Assembly: GCF_036311985.1 (NCBI RefSeq) | Contig: NZ_JAZDCJ010000059.1 | Source: JAZDCJ01 sp036311985 | GTDB lineage: Bacteria > Actinomycetota > Actinomycetes > Actinomycetales > Micrococcaceae | Length of the DNA: 32,975 nucleotides | Strand: one strand, 5' to 3' | Part shown: positions 7,821 to 16,692 of the stretch, piece by piece | How positions within the stretch are numbered: the first letter of the stretch is position 1 | How the letters are laid out: each line of letters starts with the position of its first letter | Position numbers and translations under genes: made by a program | The notes under the pieces: model-generated | What the model saw: only the letters and a program-made list of their open reading frames with translations | Database searches by the model: none | Told to the model about the DNA's origin: nothing

Positions 7821-10800
7821 ATGGATTCATTGACGACCCCGTCGACCGAGAACACGCCCGAAGCAGAGGGCGGATCCCCGGAACAGGCCGCCCCCGCGGC
7901 GGAACCGAAGAAGGCGGTGCGCCGTAGGAAGCCCGCCGCCAAGACCGCGGCCGCCTCCGCCGCGGAAGAGGCCGGGACGGCCCCCGGTGTCGCGGCGGCC
8001 GAGGCGCCCGCCTCGTCGGAGGCCTCCACCGCCGAGGCGCCCGCCTCGTCGGAGGCCTCCACCGCCGAGGCGCCGGCCGAGGCTCCCGCGAAGGCCACGC
8101 GGCGGCGCAGCAGCACCGCGGCGAAGACCACCACCAAGACCGCCGCCGCGAAGTCCACCCCGGCGAAGAAGACCGCCGCCACCCAGGCCACCGCAGCGAA
8201 GAAGACCGCCACCGGGGCCGAGGCGTCTGTCGAGGCCGATCCGGTCGCGGCCATCGAGCCCGCCCTGGCGTCCGGGGATGGCGTCTCCGACCAGCTGGAA
8301 GAACCCGCGGCGAAGGCTCCTCGCAAGCGCGCCCCGCGCAAGTCCGCCGTCACGGTGCCCGACGAGGCACCCGCCCCCGAGGTGCCCGCAGATGGTGCCG
8401 CCGAGGGGGACGCTCCCACCGAAGCGGCCCCTGCCCGGAAGGCTCCGCGCAAGCGCACGCCGCGCAAGGCCACCGCCGCGGCGCAGGGCGACGACACCGG
8501 CGCGGAAGCCCCGGACGACGCGGCGCCCGCGCAGGAGGCAGCCGCGGTCCAGCCGCCGGCCTCCCCGGCCGCGGACGAGGCACCCGGGGCCGGCACCGGC
8601 GTCGTGCCCGGCTCCTCCGATGAGACCACCGAGGACGCCGAGGGCGGGCCGGCCGCGGATCCCTTCACCATCCCGGCCTCGCCCGTGTCCCTGCTCTTCC
8701 ACGCCCCGGACCTGACCGCCGTCCCGGCGCCGGCCGCCGTCGTCGAGGACGAGGAGGACGATGACGCGGATTCCGGCGAGGAGGGCGCGGGACGCGGCCG
8801 CCGCGGCCGCCGCACCCGGCGCGCCCGCGGGGGAGCGTCCGAGGAGGCCGCCGCCAACGGCCCGGCCGGGGAGGAGGAGGGCGTCGTCTCCCGCCGCCGG
8901 CGCCGCCGCCGCCGCGGAGACGCCGACCTGGAGCTCACGGGCGGCCAGGACGACGACCCGCCCAACACCGTCACCCGGGTCCGCGGCCCGCGGCAGGCCG
9001 CCGAGCCGGCGCCGTCGAACAAGGTCATGGGCGTCAAGGGCTCCACGCGCCTCGAGGCCAAGCGCCAGCGCCGCCGCGAGTCGCGCGAGTCGGGCCGACG
9101 CCGGCACGTCATCACCGAGGCCGAGTTCCTGGCCCGGCGCGAGTCCGTCGACCGCCAGATGGTCGTGCGCCAGCGCGAGGACCGCATCCAGATCGGCGTC
9201 CTCGAGGACGGCATCCTCGCCGAGCACTTCGTCTCCAAGACGCAGCAGGATTCGCTCATCGGCAACGTCTACGTCGGCAAGGTGCAGAACGTGCTGCCGT
9301 CCATGGAGGCCGCGTTCATCGACATCGGCCGCGGCCGCAACGCCGTGCTGTACGCCGGCGAGGTCAATTGGGACGTCGCGGGCCTCGACGGGCAGCCGCG
9401 GAAGATCGAGCACGCCCTCAAGTCCGGCGATTCCGTGCTCGTCCAGGTCACCAAGGACCCCGTGGGCCACAAGGGCGCCCGCCTGACGAGCCAGATCTCG
9501 CTGCCCGGACGCTACCTCGTCTACGTGCCCGGCGGCTCCATGACGGGCATCTCCCGCAAGCTGCCCGACGTCGAGCGCAACCGCCTGAAGAAGATCCTCA
9601 AGGACCACTTGCCGCAGAACGCCGGCGTCATCGTGCGCACGGCCGCGGAGGGGGCCTCCGAAGAGGAGCTCATGAACGACATCAACCGGCTCCGCGCCCT
9701 CTGGGAGGAGATCGAGCGGAAGTCGACGTCGACGAAGACCACCCCGCCCGAGCTGCTCTACGGTGAGCCGGACCTGACCATCAAGGTCGTCCGCGACGTC
9801 TTCAACGAGGACTTCTCCAAGCTCGTGGTCTCCGGCGAGGAGGCCTGGGACACCATCGAGGCCTACGTCACCTACGTCGCCCCGGACCTGCTGGGCCGGC
9901 TCGAGAAGTGGGAGGCGGAGGAGGACATCTTCGCGGCCAACCGCATCGACGAGCAGATCCACAAGGCGCTGGACCGCAAGGTGTTCCTGCCCTCGGGCGG
10001 CTCGCTCGTGATCGACCGCACGGAGGCCATGACGGTCGTCGATGTGAACACGGGCAAGTTCACCGGCTCCGGGGGCAACCTCGAGGAGACGGTCACCAAG
10101 AACAACCTCGAGGCCGCCGAGGAGATCGTCCGCCAGCTGCGCCTGCGCGACATCGGCGGGATCATCGTCATCGACTTCATCGACATGGTCCTGGAGGCCA
10201 ACCGCGACCTGGTGCTGCGCCGCCTCGTCGAGTGCCTCGGCCGCGACCGCACCAAGCACCAGGTCGCCGAGGTCACGTCGCTGGGGCTCGTGCAGATGAC
10301 GCGCAAGCGGATGGGCACCGGGCTGCTCGAGGTCTTCAGCGAGAACTGCGAGGCGTGCAACGGCCGCGGCGTCGTGACCCACGAGGAGCCCGTCGAGCAC
10401 CGGCGTTCCTACACCGCCTCCGGCGAGCAGCAGTCCGGATCCCGGAACGACCGCAACGACCGCTCCGGCCGGTCCTCGCGCCGCCGCAAGGGCGGGAAGG
10501 ACCAGGACGCGCCGGAGCAGCCCGTCGAGGCCCAGCGTCCGGCGGAGGATCCCGAGCGCGAGGCGAAGGCGAGCGCCGCCCGGGCCGCCTTCGCGACCAT
10601 TGCCGCCGCAGCGCACGCGGCCCATGAACACGAGCACGACGCCGGGGCGCGCCCGGAGGCCGCCACGGAGGGGGCTACGGGTGGATCCGCTCCGGCGGAC
10701 GGCGCCGCGTCCGGCGACGCCGAGGCCGAGCAGGCCGGGACCGGCGGACGCCGTGGCCGCCGACGCCGTGGCCGCGCCGGTTCGCCGGTGACGACGACGG

Positions 10801-11507
10801 GAGGCGCGGCAGATGCGCCCGCCGGCGACGAGGCGCCTGCCGACGCCGCGGAGCGGCCGGACCCGACGCCGGTGCAGGCCGGGGAGGCGCCCGCCGCGCC
10901 CACCGCGGCCGCGTCGGTCTCCGAGACCAGCGTGCCGGCTCCCGGGGAGGCGGCCGAGCAGGTCGTCACGATTGCCGGAGAGGCCGTGCGGCTTCCCCGG
11001 GCCAGGCGCAGCCGCCGGGCCACCGCACCCGTCCAGGCCCCCGAGCTGACCCTCGAGTCGCTCTCCGAGGTGCTCGGCGCTCTCGCGCCGGACAGCGGTG
11101 ACGGGGACGCGGGCCAGACCGCGGACACGGCCTCGGCGACCACGCCCGGACGGGAGCCCGCCGGCGCGGTCGAGTCGACCGACGTCGTCGAGGAGAGCGG
11201 CGTCGTCGCGGCGGCCGACGCCGCCGCCGAGGCTGCCCCGGGCCGGGCCACGCAGCAGGAGTCCGTGGCCGTGCAGGAGGCGGCACAGCCGGAAGCCCCT
11301 GCCCCGCGCCGGCCGCGCCGGACCCGTTCCGCCCGCTCCGCGCAGGGCTCGGCCCACGAGCCGATCGAGCGTGGCGTGGCCGCCGCGCCGGCCTCGGGAG
11401 GCTCCACGCACACGGCGGCGCTCCCCGGGGACACGGCGGCGCGTGCCGCGGCTCCTGCCGAGGTGCCCGTTGTGCTCGGCGTCGGCGTGCCGGCGTCGGA
11501 GCTGTAG
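7821..11507 (+). CDS. rne: Ribonuclease E/G
   Basis: This endoribonuclease makes the main single-strand cuts in mRNA decay and in rRNA and tRNA maturation. The ATG has TAGGAG 8 nt upstream. The product is 1228 residues, with the central catalytic core flanked by long disordered arms as in other actinobacterial RNase E. Residues 1-430 are Ala/Pro/Lys/Arg-rich with PRKRAPRK-type repeats. The S1 region is near 455-560. The DNase I-like subdomain carries D741 (VVDVNTG) and D785 (VIDFIDM), the expected metal ligands, and the zinc-link is C843/C846 (CEAC). Residues 870-1228 are a low-complexity tail with RRGRRRRGR patches likely to bind RNA or partners. A 33-bp tandem repeat lies in the N-terminal arm (8001-8066). 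Confidence 0.96.
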   Translation: MDSLTTPSTENTPEAEGGSPEQAAPAAEPKKAVRRRKPAAKTAAASAAEEAGTAPGVAAAEAPASSEASTAEAPASSEASTAEAPAEAPAKATRRRSSTAAKTTTKTAAAKSTPAKKTAATQATAAKKTATGAEASVEADPVAAIEPALASGDGVSDQLEEPAAKAPRKRAPRKSAVTVPDEAPAPEVPADGAAEGDAPTEAAPARKAPRKRTPRKATAAAQGDDTGAEAPDDAAPAQEAAAVQPPASPAADEAPGAGTGVVPGSSDETTEDAEGGPAADPFTIPASPVSLLFHAPDLTAVPAPAAVVEDEEDDDADSGEEGAGRGRRGRRTRRARGGASEEAAANGPAGEEEGVVSRRRRRRRRGDADLELTGGQDDDPPNTVTRVRGPRQAAEPAPSNKVMGVKGSTRLEAKRQRRRESRESGRRRHVITEAEFLARRESVDRQMVVRQREDRIQIGVLEDGILAEHFVSKTQQDSLIGNVYVGKVQNVLPSMEAAFIDIGRGRNAVLYAGEVNWDVAGLDGQPRKIEHALKSGDSVLVQVTKDPVGHKGARLTSQISLPGRYLVYVPGGSMTGISRKLPDVERNRLKKILKDHLPQNAGVIVRTAAEGASEEELMNDINRLRALWEEIERKSTSTKTTPPELLYGEPDLTIKVVRDVFNEDFSKLVVSGEEAWDTIEAYVTYVAPDLLGRLEKWEAEEDIFAANRIDEQIHKALDRKVFLPSGGSLVIDRTEAMTVVDVNTGKFTGSGGNLEETVTKNNLEAAEEIVRQLRLRDIGGIIVIDFIDMVLEANRDLVLRRLVECLGRDRTKHQVAEVTSLGLVQMTRKRMGTGLLEVFSENCEACNGRGVVTHEEPVEHRRSYTASGEQQSGSRNDRNDRSGRSSRRRKGGKDQDAPEQPVEAQRPAEDPEREAKASAARAAFATIAAAAHAAHEHEHDAGARPEAATEGATGGSAPADGAASGDAEAEQAGTGGRRGRRRRGRAGSPVTTTGGAADAPAGDEAPADAAERPDPTPVQAGEAPAAPTAAASVSETSVPAPGEAAEQVVTIAGEAVRLPRARRSRRATAPVQAPELTLESLSEVLGALAPDSGDGDAGQTADTASATTPGREPAGAVESTDVVEESGVVAAADAAAEAAPGRATQQESVAVQEAAQPEAPAPRRPRRTRSARSAQGSAHEPIERGVAAAPASGGSTHTAALPGDTAARAAAPAEVPVVLGVGVPASEL
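8001..8066 (+). repeat. Perfect 33-bp tandem duplication inside rne
   Basis: Two identical 33-bp copies (8001-8033 and 8034-8066) encode the 11-residue unit EAPASSEASTA twice, followed by a partial third unit. The frame is kept. It lies in the disordered N-terminal arm and probably varies in copy number between strains. Confidence 0.9.
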
Positions 11508-11527
11508 CGCCGAAGGTCTTGACGACT

Positions 11528-11556
11528 CGCCGGGGCAGGATGTATTTGCCCCGGCG
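11528..11556 (+). terminator. Hairpin downstream of rne
   Basis: CGCCGGGGCA (11528-11537) pairs perfectly with TGCCCCGGCG (11547-11556) around a 9-nt loop, 20 nt after the rne stop. No U-tract follows. It may terminate or stabilise the rne transcript. It also overlaps the likely rplU promoter region. Confidence 0.5.
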
Positions 11557-11575
11557 GGGCCGACTAGCGTAATCT
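11546..11575 (+). promoter_or_regulatory. Candidate rplU-rpmA promoter
   Basis: TTGCCC (11546-11551) and TAATCT (11570-11575) are 18 bp apart and would give a leader of about 125 nt before rplU. An alternative -35, TTGACG, lies at 11519-11524 with a poor -10 (TGTATT, 11541-11546). The choice between them is uncertain. Confidence 0.35.
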
Positions 11576-11707
11576 AGATCTTCGGTGCGAACGCCGCTCA
11601 TCGGAACTTTCCGCTCGGCGTGACAGCACGGCGCAACCCCAGGCATCCATCCCGGAGACCCTGATGCGCAGTTAGAGATATCAATGTCGAGAGAAGTGAG
11701 TTCCAAA

Positions 11708-12016
11708 GTGGTGTACGCGATTGTCCGCGCTGGCGGCCGCCAGGAGAAGGTTTCCGTCGGAGACCTTGTGACCCTTGACCGCGTTCCGGTGGCAGCTGGC
11801 GGCACCATTGAGCTTCCCGCGCTGCTGCTGGTCGACGGAGACAAGGTGACCTCCGCAGCCCAGGACCTGGCCAAGGTGACCGTGACCGCCGAGGTCGTCG
11901 AGAACCTCCGCGGTCCGAAGATCGTCATCCAGAAGTACAAGAACAAGACCGGCTACAAGAAGCGCCAGGGCTTCCGCTCCGCGCTGACGAAGGTCAAGGT
12001 CACCTCCATCGCCTAG
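11708..12016 (+). CDS. rplU: 50S ribosomal protein L21
   Basis: L21 is a primary component of the large ribosomal subunit and binds 23S rRNA. The sequence MVYAIVRAGGRQEKVSVGD, IVIQKYKNKTGYKKRQGFR and the end KVKVTSIA are diagnostic. The GTG at 11708 gives the usual 102 residues and has AAGTGAG 7 nt upstream. An in-frame ATG at 11684 would add eight atypical residues (MSREVSSK) and is the alternative. The pairing with rpmA 45 nt downstream is the standard L21-L27 operon, followed by obg. Confidence 0.96.
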   Translation: MVYAIVRAGGRQEKVSVGDLVTLDRVPVAAGGTIELPALLLVDGDKVTSAAQDLAKVTVTAEVVENLRGPKIVIQKYKNKTGYKKRQGFRSALTKVKVTSIA

Positions 12017-12061
12017 GGCGCCGGAGACCAGCAACCCCCGATTTGAAGGTAGGCACATTCA

Positions 12062-12316
12062 ATGGCACATAAGAAGGGTGCGAGCTCCACTCGCAACGGC
12101 CGCGACTCCAACGCCCAGTACCTCGGCGTGAAGCGCTTCGGCGGCCAGGTCGTCTCCGCCGGCGAGATCATCGTCCGCCAGCGCGGAACCCACTTCCACC
12201 CGGGCGCCAATGTCGGCCGCGGTGGCGACGACACGCTGTTCGCCCTCGCCGCGGGAGCCGTCGAGTTCGGCACCCGTCGCGGGCGCCGCGTCGTCAACAT
12301 CGTCTCCGCCGACTAG
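12062..12316 (+). CDS. rpmA: 50S ribosomal protein L27
   Basis: L27 reaches the peptidyl-transferase centre with its N-terminal tail and stabilises tRNA there. The product is 84 residues: MAHKKGASSTRNGRDSNAQ, then YLGVKRFGGQVV, and GTHFHPGANVGRGGDDTLFA. It has the mature-type N-terminus without the cleaved leader found in Firmicutes. AAGGTAGG (12046-12053) precedes the ATG. A strong hairpin follows the stop. Confidence 0.97.
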   Translation: MAHKKGASSTRNGRDSNAQYLGVKRFGGQVVSAGEIIVRQRGTHFHPGANVGRGGDDTLFALAAGAVEFGTRRGRRVVNIVSAD

Positions 12317-12344
12317 TCGGACCGGACGAGACAGAGCTTTACTA

Positions 12345-12380
12345 GACTGGAGGGCGGGCCGTTCGGCCCGCCCTCCAGTC
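12345..12380 (+). terminator. Strong 16-bp hairpin after rpmA
   Basis: GACTGGAGGGCGGGCC (12345-12360) is perfectly complementary to GGCCCGCCCTCCAGTC (12365-12380) with a GTTC loop. No U-tract follows, so it may be a U-less actinobacterial terminator or a stability element. TAGACT at 12343-12348 overlaps its base and could be an obg -10. Confidence 0.65.
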
Positions 12381-12445
12381 GCATTCCAGCGGCGCGCAGC
12401 TTCGCGCCGGCCTGCACGACCAGCAGCACACAGAGGAGTCCAGCC

Positions 12446-14002
12446 GTGGCAGCGTTCATCGACCGCGTCGTCCTTCACGTTTCCGGAGGAACCGGCGGCC
12501 ACGGCTGCGTGTCCATCAAGCGTGAGAAGTTCAAGCCGCTCGGCGGCCCCGACGGCGGCAACGGCGGCAACGGGGGAGACGTGGTGCTCCGCGTCGACCA
12601 CCAGGCCACGACCCTGCTGGACTACCACCACCTGCCGCACCGCCACGCCGGCAACGGCGAGGGCGGCAAGGGCGACAACCGCCCCGGCAAGCACGGCCAG
12701 TCGCTCGTCCTGCCCGTCCCGGACGGGACCGTGGTCAAGGACCGCGAGGGGAACATCCTCGCGGACCTGATGGGCGAGGGCGCCGAGTTCACCGCCGCCG
12801 CCGGGGGGCAGGGCGGGCTCGGCAACGCCGCGCTCGCCTCCGCCAAGCGCAAGGCCCCCGGCTTCGCCCTGCTCGGCCTTCCCGGCTCCGCGCGGGACAT
12901 CGTCCTCGAGCTGAAGACCGTCGCCGACATCGCCCTCGTGGGCTACCCCTCCGCCGGCAAGTCCAGCCTCATCGCGGCGATGTCCGCCGCCCGCCCCAAG
13001 ATCGCCGACTACCCGTTCACGACCCTCGTGCCGAACCTGGGCGTCGTCCAAGCCGGCGAGGTCCGTTTCACCGTCGCCGACGTGCCCGGACTCATCCCCG
13101 GCGCGAGCGAAGGGCGCGGCCTGGGCCTGGAGTTCCTGCGCCACGTCGAGCGCTGCGCGGCGCTCGTGCACGTCCTCGACTGCGGCACCCTGGAATCGGA
13201 CCGCGACCCACTCTCCGACCTCGCGGTCATCGAGGCCGAGCTCGCCGCCTACGCGGTTGATTCCGGCTTCTCCGACGGCGATGCCGTCCCCCTGAACGAA
13301 CGCCCCCGGCTCATCGCGCTGAACAAGGTCGACATGCCCGACGGCGAGGACATGGCGAAGTTCGTCCGCCCGGAACTCGAGCAGCGCGGCTACCGCGTCT
13401 TCGAGGTCTCGGCCCTGAACCGGGAGGGACTCCGCGAGCTCACGTTCGCCATGGCCGGCCTCGTCGACGAGGCGCGGGCGCACCGCGAGGCCACGCCCGC
13501 CCCCGCCCCCGTCCAGGTCCTGCGCCCCCGCGGCGTCGACGCCCGCGGATTCTCGATCCGCCGGGAGGAGCGCAACCTCGAGCCGCTCTTCCGCGTGCTC
13601 GGCGAGAAGCCCGTGCGCTGGGTCATGCAGACCGACTTCACCAACGACGAGGCCGTCGGCTACCTCGCCGACCGGCTCGCGAAGCTCGGCGTCGAGGACG
13701 AGTTGTTCAAGATGGGCGCCACGCCCGGCGACGCCGTCGTCATCGGCGACGACTCCACCGGCGTCGTCTTCGACTGGGAGCCCACCATGGCCGCCGGGGC
13801 GGAACTGCTCGGCTCCCGGCGCGGACAGGACGTCCGCCTCGAGGAGACCAACCGGCCCACACGCGGGCAGAAGCGCCAGGAACAGCAGGAACGCCGCGAC
13901 GCCAAGGCCGCGGCCCGCGCCGAGCTCGAGGCCGAGCGCAAGGCCGGCATCTGGACCGAGTCGGTGAACTACAAGCACCGCGCGCCGGGGGACGACGACT
14001 GA
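12446..14002 (+). CDS. obg: GTPase Obg/CgtA
   Basis: Obg is an essential GTPase linked to 50S assembly and the stringent response. The GTG start has GAGGAG 7 nt upstream. The 518-residue protein shows the glycine-rich Obg fold (1-158; GGTGGHGCVSIKREKF, GGPDGGNGGNGGDV), then the G domain with G1 GYPSAGKSS (near 165), G3 DVPGLIPGA and G4 NKVD. A C-terminal OCT domain follows, with a charged tail rich in Arg, Glu and Gln. It sits between rpmA and proB in the usual order, with only 2 nt separating its TGA from the proB ATG, so the two are likely cotranscribed. Confidence 0.97.
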   Translation: MAAFIDRVVLHVSGGTGGHGCVSIKREKFKPLGGPDGGNGGNGGDVVLRVDHQATTLLDYHHLPHRHAGNGEGGKGDNRPGKHGQSLVLPVPDGTVVKDREGNILADLMGEGAEFTAAAGGQGGLGNAALASAKRKAPGFALLGLPGSARDIVLELKTVADIALVGYPSAGKSSLIAAMSAARPKIADYPFTTLVPNLGVVQAGEVRFTVADVPGLIPGASEGRGLGLEFLRHVERCAALVHVLDCGTLESDRDPLSDLAVIEAELAAYAVDSGFSDGDAVPLNERPRLIALNKVDMPDGEDMAKFVRPELEQRGYRVFEVSALNREGLRELTFAMAGLVDEARAHREATPAPAPVQVLRPRGVDARGFSIRREERNLEPLFRVLGEKPVRWVMQTDFTNDEAVGYLADRLAKLGVEDELFKMGATPGDAVVIGDDSTGVVFDWEPTMAAGAELLGSRRGQDVRLEETNRPTRGQKRQEQQERRDAKAAARAELEAERKAGIWTESVNYKHRAPGDDD

Positions 14003-14004
14003 GC

Positions 14005-15144
14005 ATGCGCCAGAACCGCAAGGCCTCCTCCATCCTCCGGCGGTCCCACCTGCCGCAGGCACGCCGGCTCGTCGTCAAGGTCGGCTCCTCGTCGCTGACC
14101 ACGGTCACGGGCGGCATCTCCGAGCCCGCGCTCGCGGAGCTCGTGGACCGCCTCGCCACCGTGCGCAACGCCGGTACCGAGCTCATCCTCGTCTCCTCCG
14201 GCGCGATCGCGGCCGGGCTCGCGCCGCTGGGGCTCGAACGCCGCCCCCGTGACCTCGCCACGCAGCAGGCCGCAGCCGGCGTCGGCCAGGGCCTGCTCAT
14301 GGCCCGGTACACGCAGGCCTTCGGCGCCCACGGCGTGACGGTCGGGCAGGTCCTGCTCACGGCGGACGACCTGATCCGGCGCCAGCAGTACGCCAACGCG
14401 TTCCGCGCCCTTGCACGGCTCCTCGCCCTCGGCGTCGTGCCGATCGTCAACGAGAACGACACGGTGGCGACGCACGAGATCCGCTTCGGGGACAACGACC
14501 GCCTCGCCGCCCTCGTCGCGCACCTCGTCAAGGCCGACGCCCTCGTCCTGCTCTCCGACGTCGACGCCCTCTACGACGGCCCGCCCGCCGAGGGCGCCAC
14601 CCGCATCCCGCACGTCGGCCGGGCCGAGGACCTCGAGGGCATCCGGATCGGCAGCACCGGCGCGGCCGGCGTCGGCACGGGCGGCATGGCCACCAAGGTC
14701 CAGGCCGCGACCATCGCCGCCGAATCCGGGATTCCCGCCCTCGTCACCTCGACCTCCAACGCGGCCCGGGCCCTGGCCGGGGAGGACGTGGGAACCTGGT
14801 TCGCCTCCCGTGGTACCCGGCGCCCCGCACGCCTGCTCTGGCTCGCCCACCTGGCCAGCACGCAGGGCCGCCTCGTCCTCGACGACGGCGCCGTCGCCGC
14901 CGTCGCGACGGGGTCCAAGTCCCTCCTGCCCGCCGGGATCACGGGCGTCGAGGGGGACTTCGAGGCCGGCGACGCCGTCGAGATCGCGGATCGTACCGGC
15001 CACGTCCTGGCGCGCGGCCTCGTGAACTATTCCTCGGGGGAGCTGCCCGAGATGCTGGGGCGGGGCACACGGGAGCTCGCGCGATCGCTCGGCGCGCATT
15101 TCGAGCGCGTCGTCGTCCACGTCGACGACCTCGTGCTCGTCTAG
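14005..15144 (+). CDS. proB: Glutamate 5-kinase
   Basis: ProB phosphorylates L-glutamate in the first step of proline synthesis and is normally feedback-inhibited by proline. The 379-residue protein has an amino-acid kinase domain (VVKVGSSSLT at about 24-33, LVSSGAIAAG, VPIVNENDTVA, LLSDVDALYDG, GTGGMATKVQAA) and a C-terminal PUA domain (about 290-379). It starts 2 nt after obg. The next step enzyme, proA, is 85 bp downstream with its own probable promoter. Confidence 0.97.
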   Translation: MRQNRKASSILRRSHLPQARRLVVKVGSSSLTTVTGGISEPALAELVDRLATVRNAGTELILVSSGAIAAGLAPLGLERRPRDLATQQAAAGVGQGLLMARYTQAFGAHGVTVGQVLLTADDLIRRQQYANAFRALARLLALGVVPIVNENDTVATHEIRFGDNDRLAALVAHLVKADALVLLSDVDALYDGPPAEGATRIPHVGRAEDLEGIRIGSTGAAGVGTGGMATKVQAATIAAESGIPALVTSTSNAARALAGEDVGTWFASRGTRRPARLLWLAHLASTQGRLVLDDGAVAAVATGSKSLLPAGITGVEGDFEAGDAVEIADRTGHVLARGLVNYSSGELPEMLGRGTRELARSLGAHFERVVVHVDDLVLV

Positions 15145-15217
15145 CGTCGCCCCGGTACCGGTCGCGGTCACCACCCGTGCGGGCTTCACGAAGCTGGGAG
15201 GACGCCCGCGGCGTCGC

Positions 15218-15223
15218 TAAGCT
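15218..15223 (+). promoter_or_regulatory. Candidate -10 box for leaderless proA transcription
   Basis: TAAGCT lies 6 nt before the proA ATG, so transcription would begin at or next to the A of the start codon. No ribosome-binding site is visible before this ATG. This fits leaderless mRNA, which is common in actinobacteria. No good -35 is seen. Confidence 0.5.
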
Positions 15224-15229
15224 GGGTCC

Positions 15230-16591
15230 ATGAGCCACACCGTTCCCGAAGCCGTGCCCGCACAGGACCCCGCCGTCCACGACGCGACGGAGGCCTCGCC
15301 GTCGTCCTCGCTGCCGGAGCCCGCGAGGGAGCGAGCCACCGCGGCCGAGGAGATCGGGCGCCGCGCCGACCGCGCCCGCACCGCATCGCGCGTCCTGGCG
15401 CGCGCCAACCGGGACTGGAAGGACCGCGGACTCGCGGCCATCGCCCGCGAGCTCGACGCCCGGCGCGCCGCGGTGCTCGCCGCCAACGCGAAGGACGTGG
15501 CCCGCGAACGCGAGGCCGGCACCGCCGACGCCCTGCTCGACCGGCTGCGGCTCGACGACGCCCGCGTCGACGGCCTGATCGCCGCGCTCGGGGAACTGGA
15601 GGGCCTGCCCGACCCCGTCGGATCCGTCCTGCGGGGGCAGACCCTGCCCAACGGCCTCAGGCTGCGCCAGGTCCACGTCCCCATGGGCGTCGTCGGCGCC
15701 ATCTACGAGGCCCGGCCCAACGTCACGGTCGACATCGCCGGCCTCGCCCTCAAGAGCGGCAACGCCGTGCTGCTGCGCGGCGGCTCGGCCGCCGCCGAGA
15801 CCAACCTCGCCCTCCTGCACCTCATCCGCGACGCGCTGCGCTCGGCCGGGCTGCCCGAGGACGCGGTGCAGAGCGTCGACGACTACGGGCGCGAGGGGGC
15901 CACCGCGCTCATGGCGGCCCGCGGCAAGGTCGACGTCCTGATTCCCCGCGGGGGGCGCTCCCTCATCCAGTCCGTCGTGCGCAATGCGACCGTGCCCGTC
16001 ATCGAGACGGGCGAGGGCAACGTGCACATCTACCTCGACGCGTCCGCCGACGCCGAGGCGGCCGTCCCGATCCTGCTCAACGCCAAGACCCAGCGGCCCT
16101 CGGTCTGCAATACCGTCGAGACGCTCCTGATCCACCGCGACGCGGGGGCGGGGCGCGCCGTGCTCGAGGCGCTCGCGGGGACCGGCGTGCGGCTCCACGT
16201 CGACGAACGCGCCGCGGCCCTCGTACCGGAGCTGGCCACCGTGCCCGCGACGGAGGAGGACTGGGGCTCCGAGTACATGAACCTGGACCTCGCGGTCGCC
16301 GTCGTCGACGGCCTGGACGAGGCCATGGAGCACATCAGGCGCTGGTCCACGGGCCACACCGAGGCGATCCTCACCAACGACCTCGCCAACGCCGAGCGCT
16401 TCATCCGCGAGGTCGACTCCGCGGCCGTCATCGTCAATGCGTCCACGCGTTTCACCGACGGCGGCCAGCTCGGACTCGGCGCGGAGATCGGCATCTCGAC
16501 GCAGAAGATGCACGCACGCGGCCCCATGGGACTGCGCGAGCTGACCACGACCAAGTGGATCGTGCAGGGCGACGGCCACGTCCGTTCGTAG
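15230..16591 (+). CDS. proA: Gamma-glutamyl phosphate reductase
   Basis: ProA reduces glutamyl-5-phosphate to glutamate semialdehyde with NADPH, the second step of proline synthesis after ProB. The 453-residue protein is of the aldehyde dehydrogenase fold. VPMGVVGAIYEARPNVT is the family hallmark, the catalytic cysteine is C293 in KTQRPSVCNTVE, and the C-terminal FTDGGQLGLGAEIGIST is present. The first 40 residues are a variable Ala/Pro/Glu-rich extension. The ATG is supported by a -10 box at leaderless spacing, though a later start cannot be excluded. Confidence 0.96.
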   Translation: MSHTVPEAVPAQDPAVHDATEASPSSSLPEPARERATAAEEIGRRADRARTASRVLARANRDWKDRGLAAIARELDARRAAVLAANAKDVAREREAGTADALLDRLRLDDARVDGLIAALGELEGLPDPVGSVLRGQTLPNGLRLRQVHVPMGVVGAIYEARPNVTVDIAGLALKSGNAVLLRGGSAAAETNLALLHLIRDALRSAGLPEDAVQSVDDYGREGATALMAARGKVDVLIPRGGRSLIQSVVRNATVPVIETGEGNVHIYLDASADAEAAVPILLNAKTQRPSVCNTVETLLIHRDAGAGRAVLEALAGTGVRLHVDERAAALVPELATVPATEEDWGSEYMNLDLAVAVVDGLDEAMEHIRRWSTGHTEAILTNDLANAERFIREVDSAAVIVNASTRFTDGGQLGLGAEIGISTQKMHARGPMGLRELTTTKWIVQGDGHVRS

Positions 16592-16692
16592 AGCACCAGC
16601 AACATGGGTAACATAGGGGGGAGCAAAGCAACTGCCCCTCCTCCGGACGCGAGCCGGGCCCGGGGCGCGCATCTTGAGTCCTAGGGAGAGAC

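Noticed and set aside
7827..11411. 1194-codon open frame antisense to rne
   Set aside because: Repetitive Arg/Gly/Leu-rich product mirrors the Ala/Pro-rich rne arms; no start site or domain.
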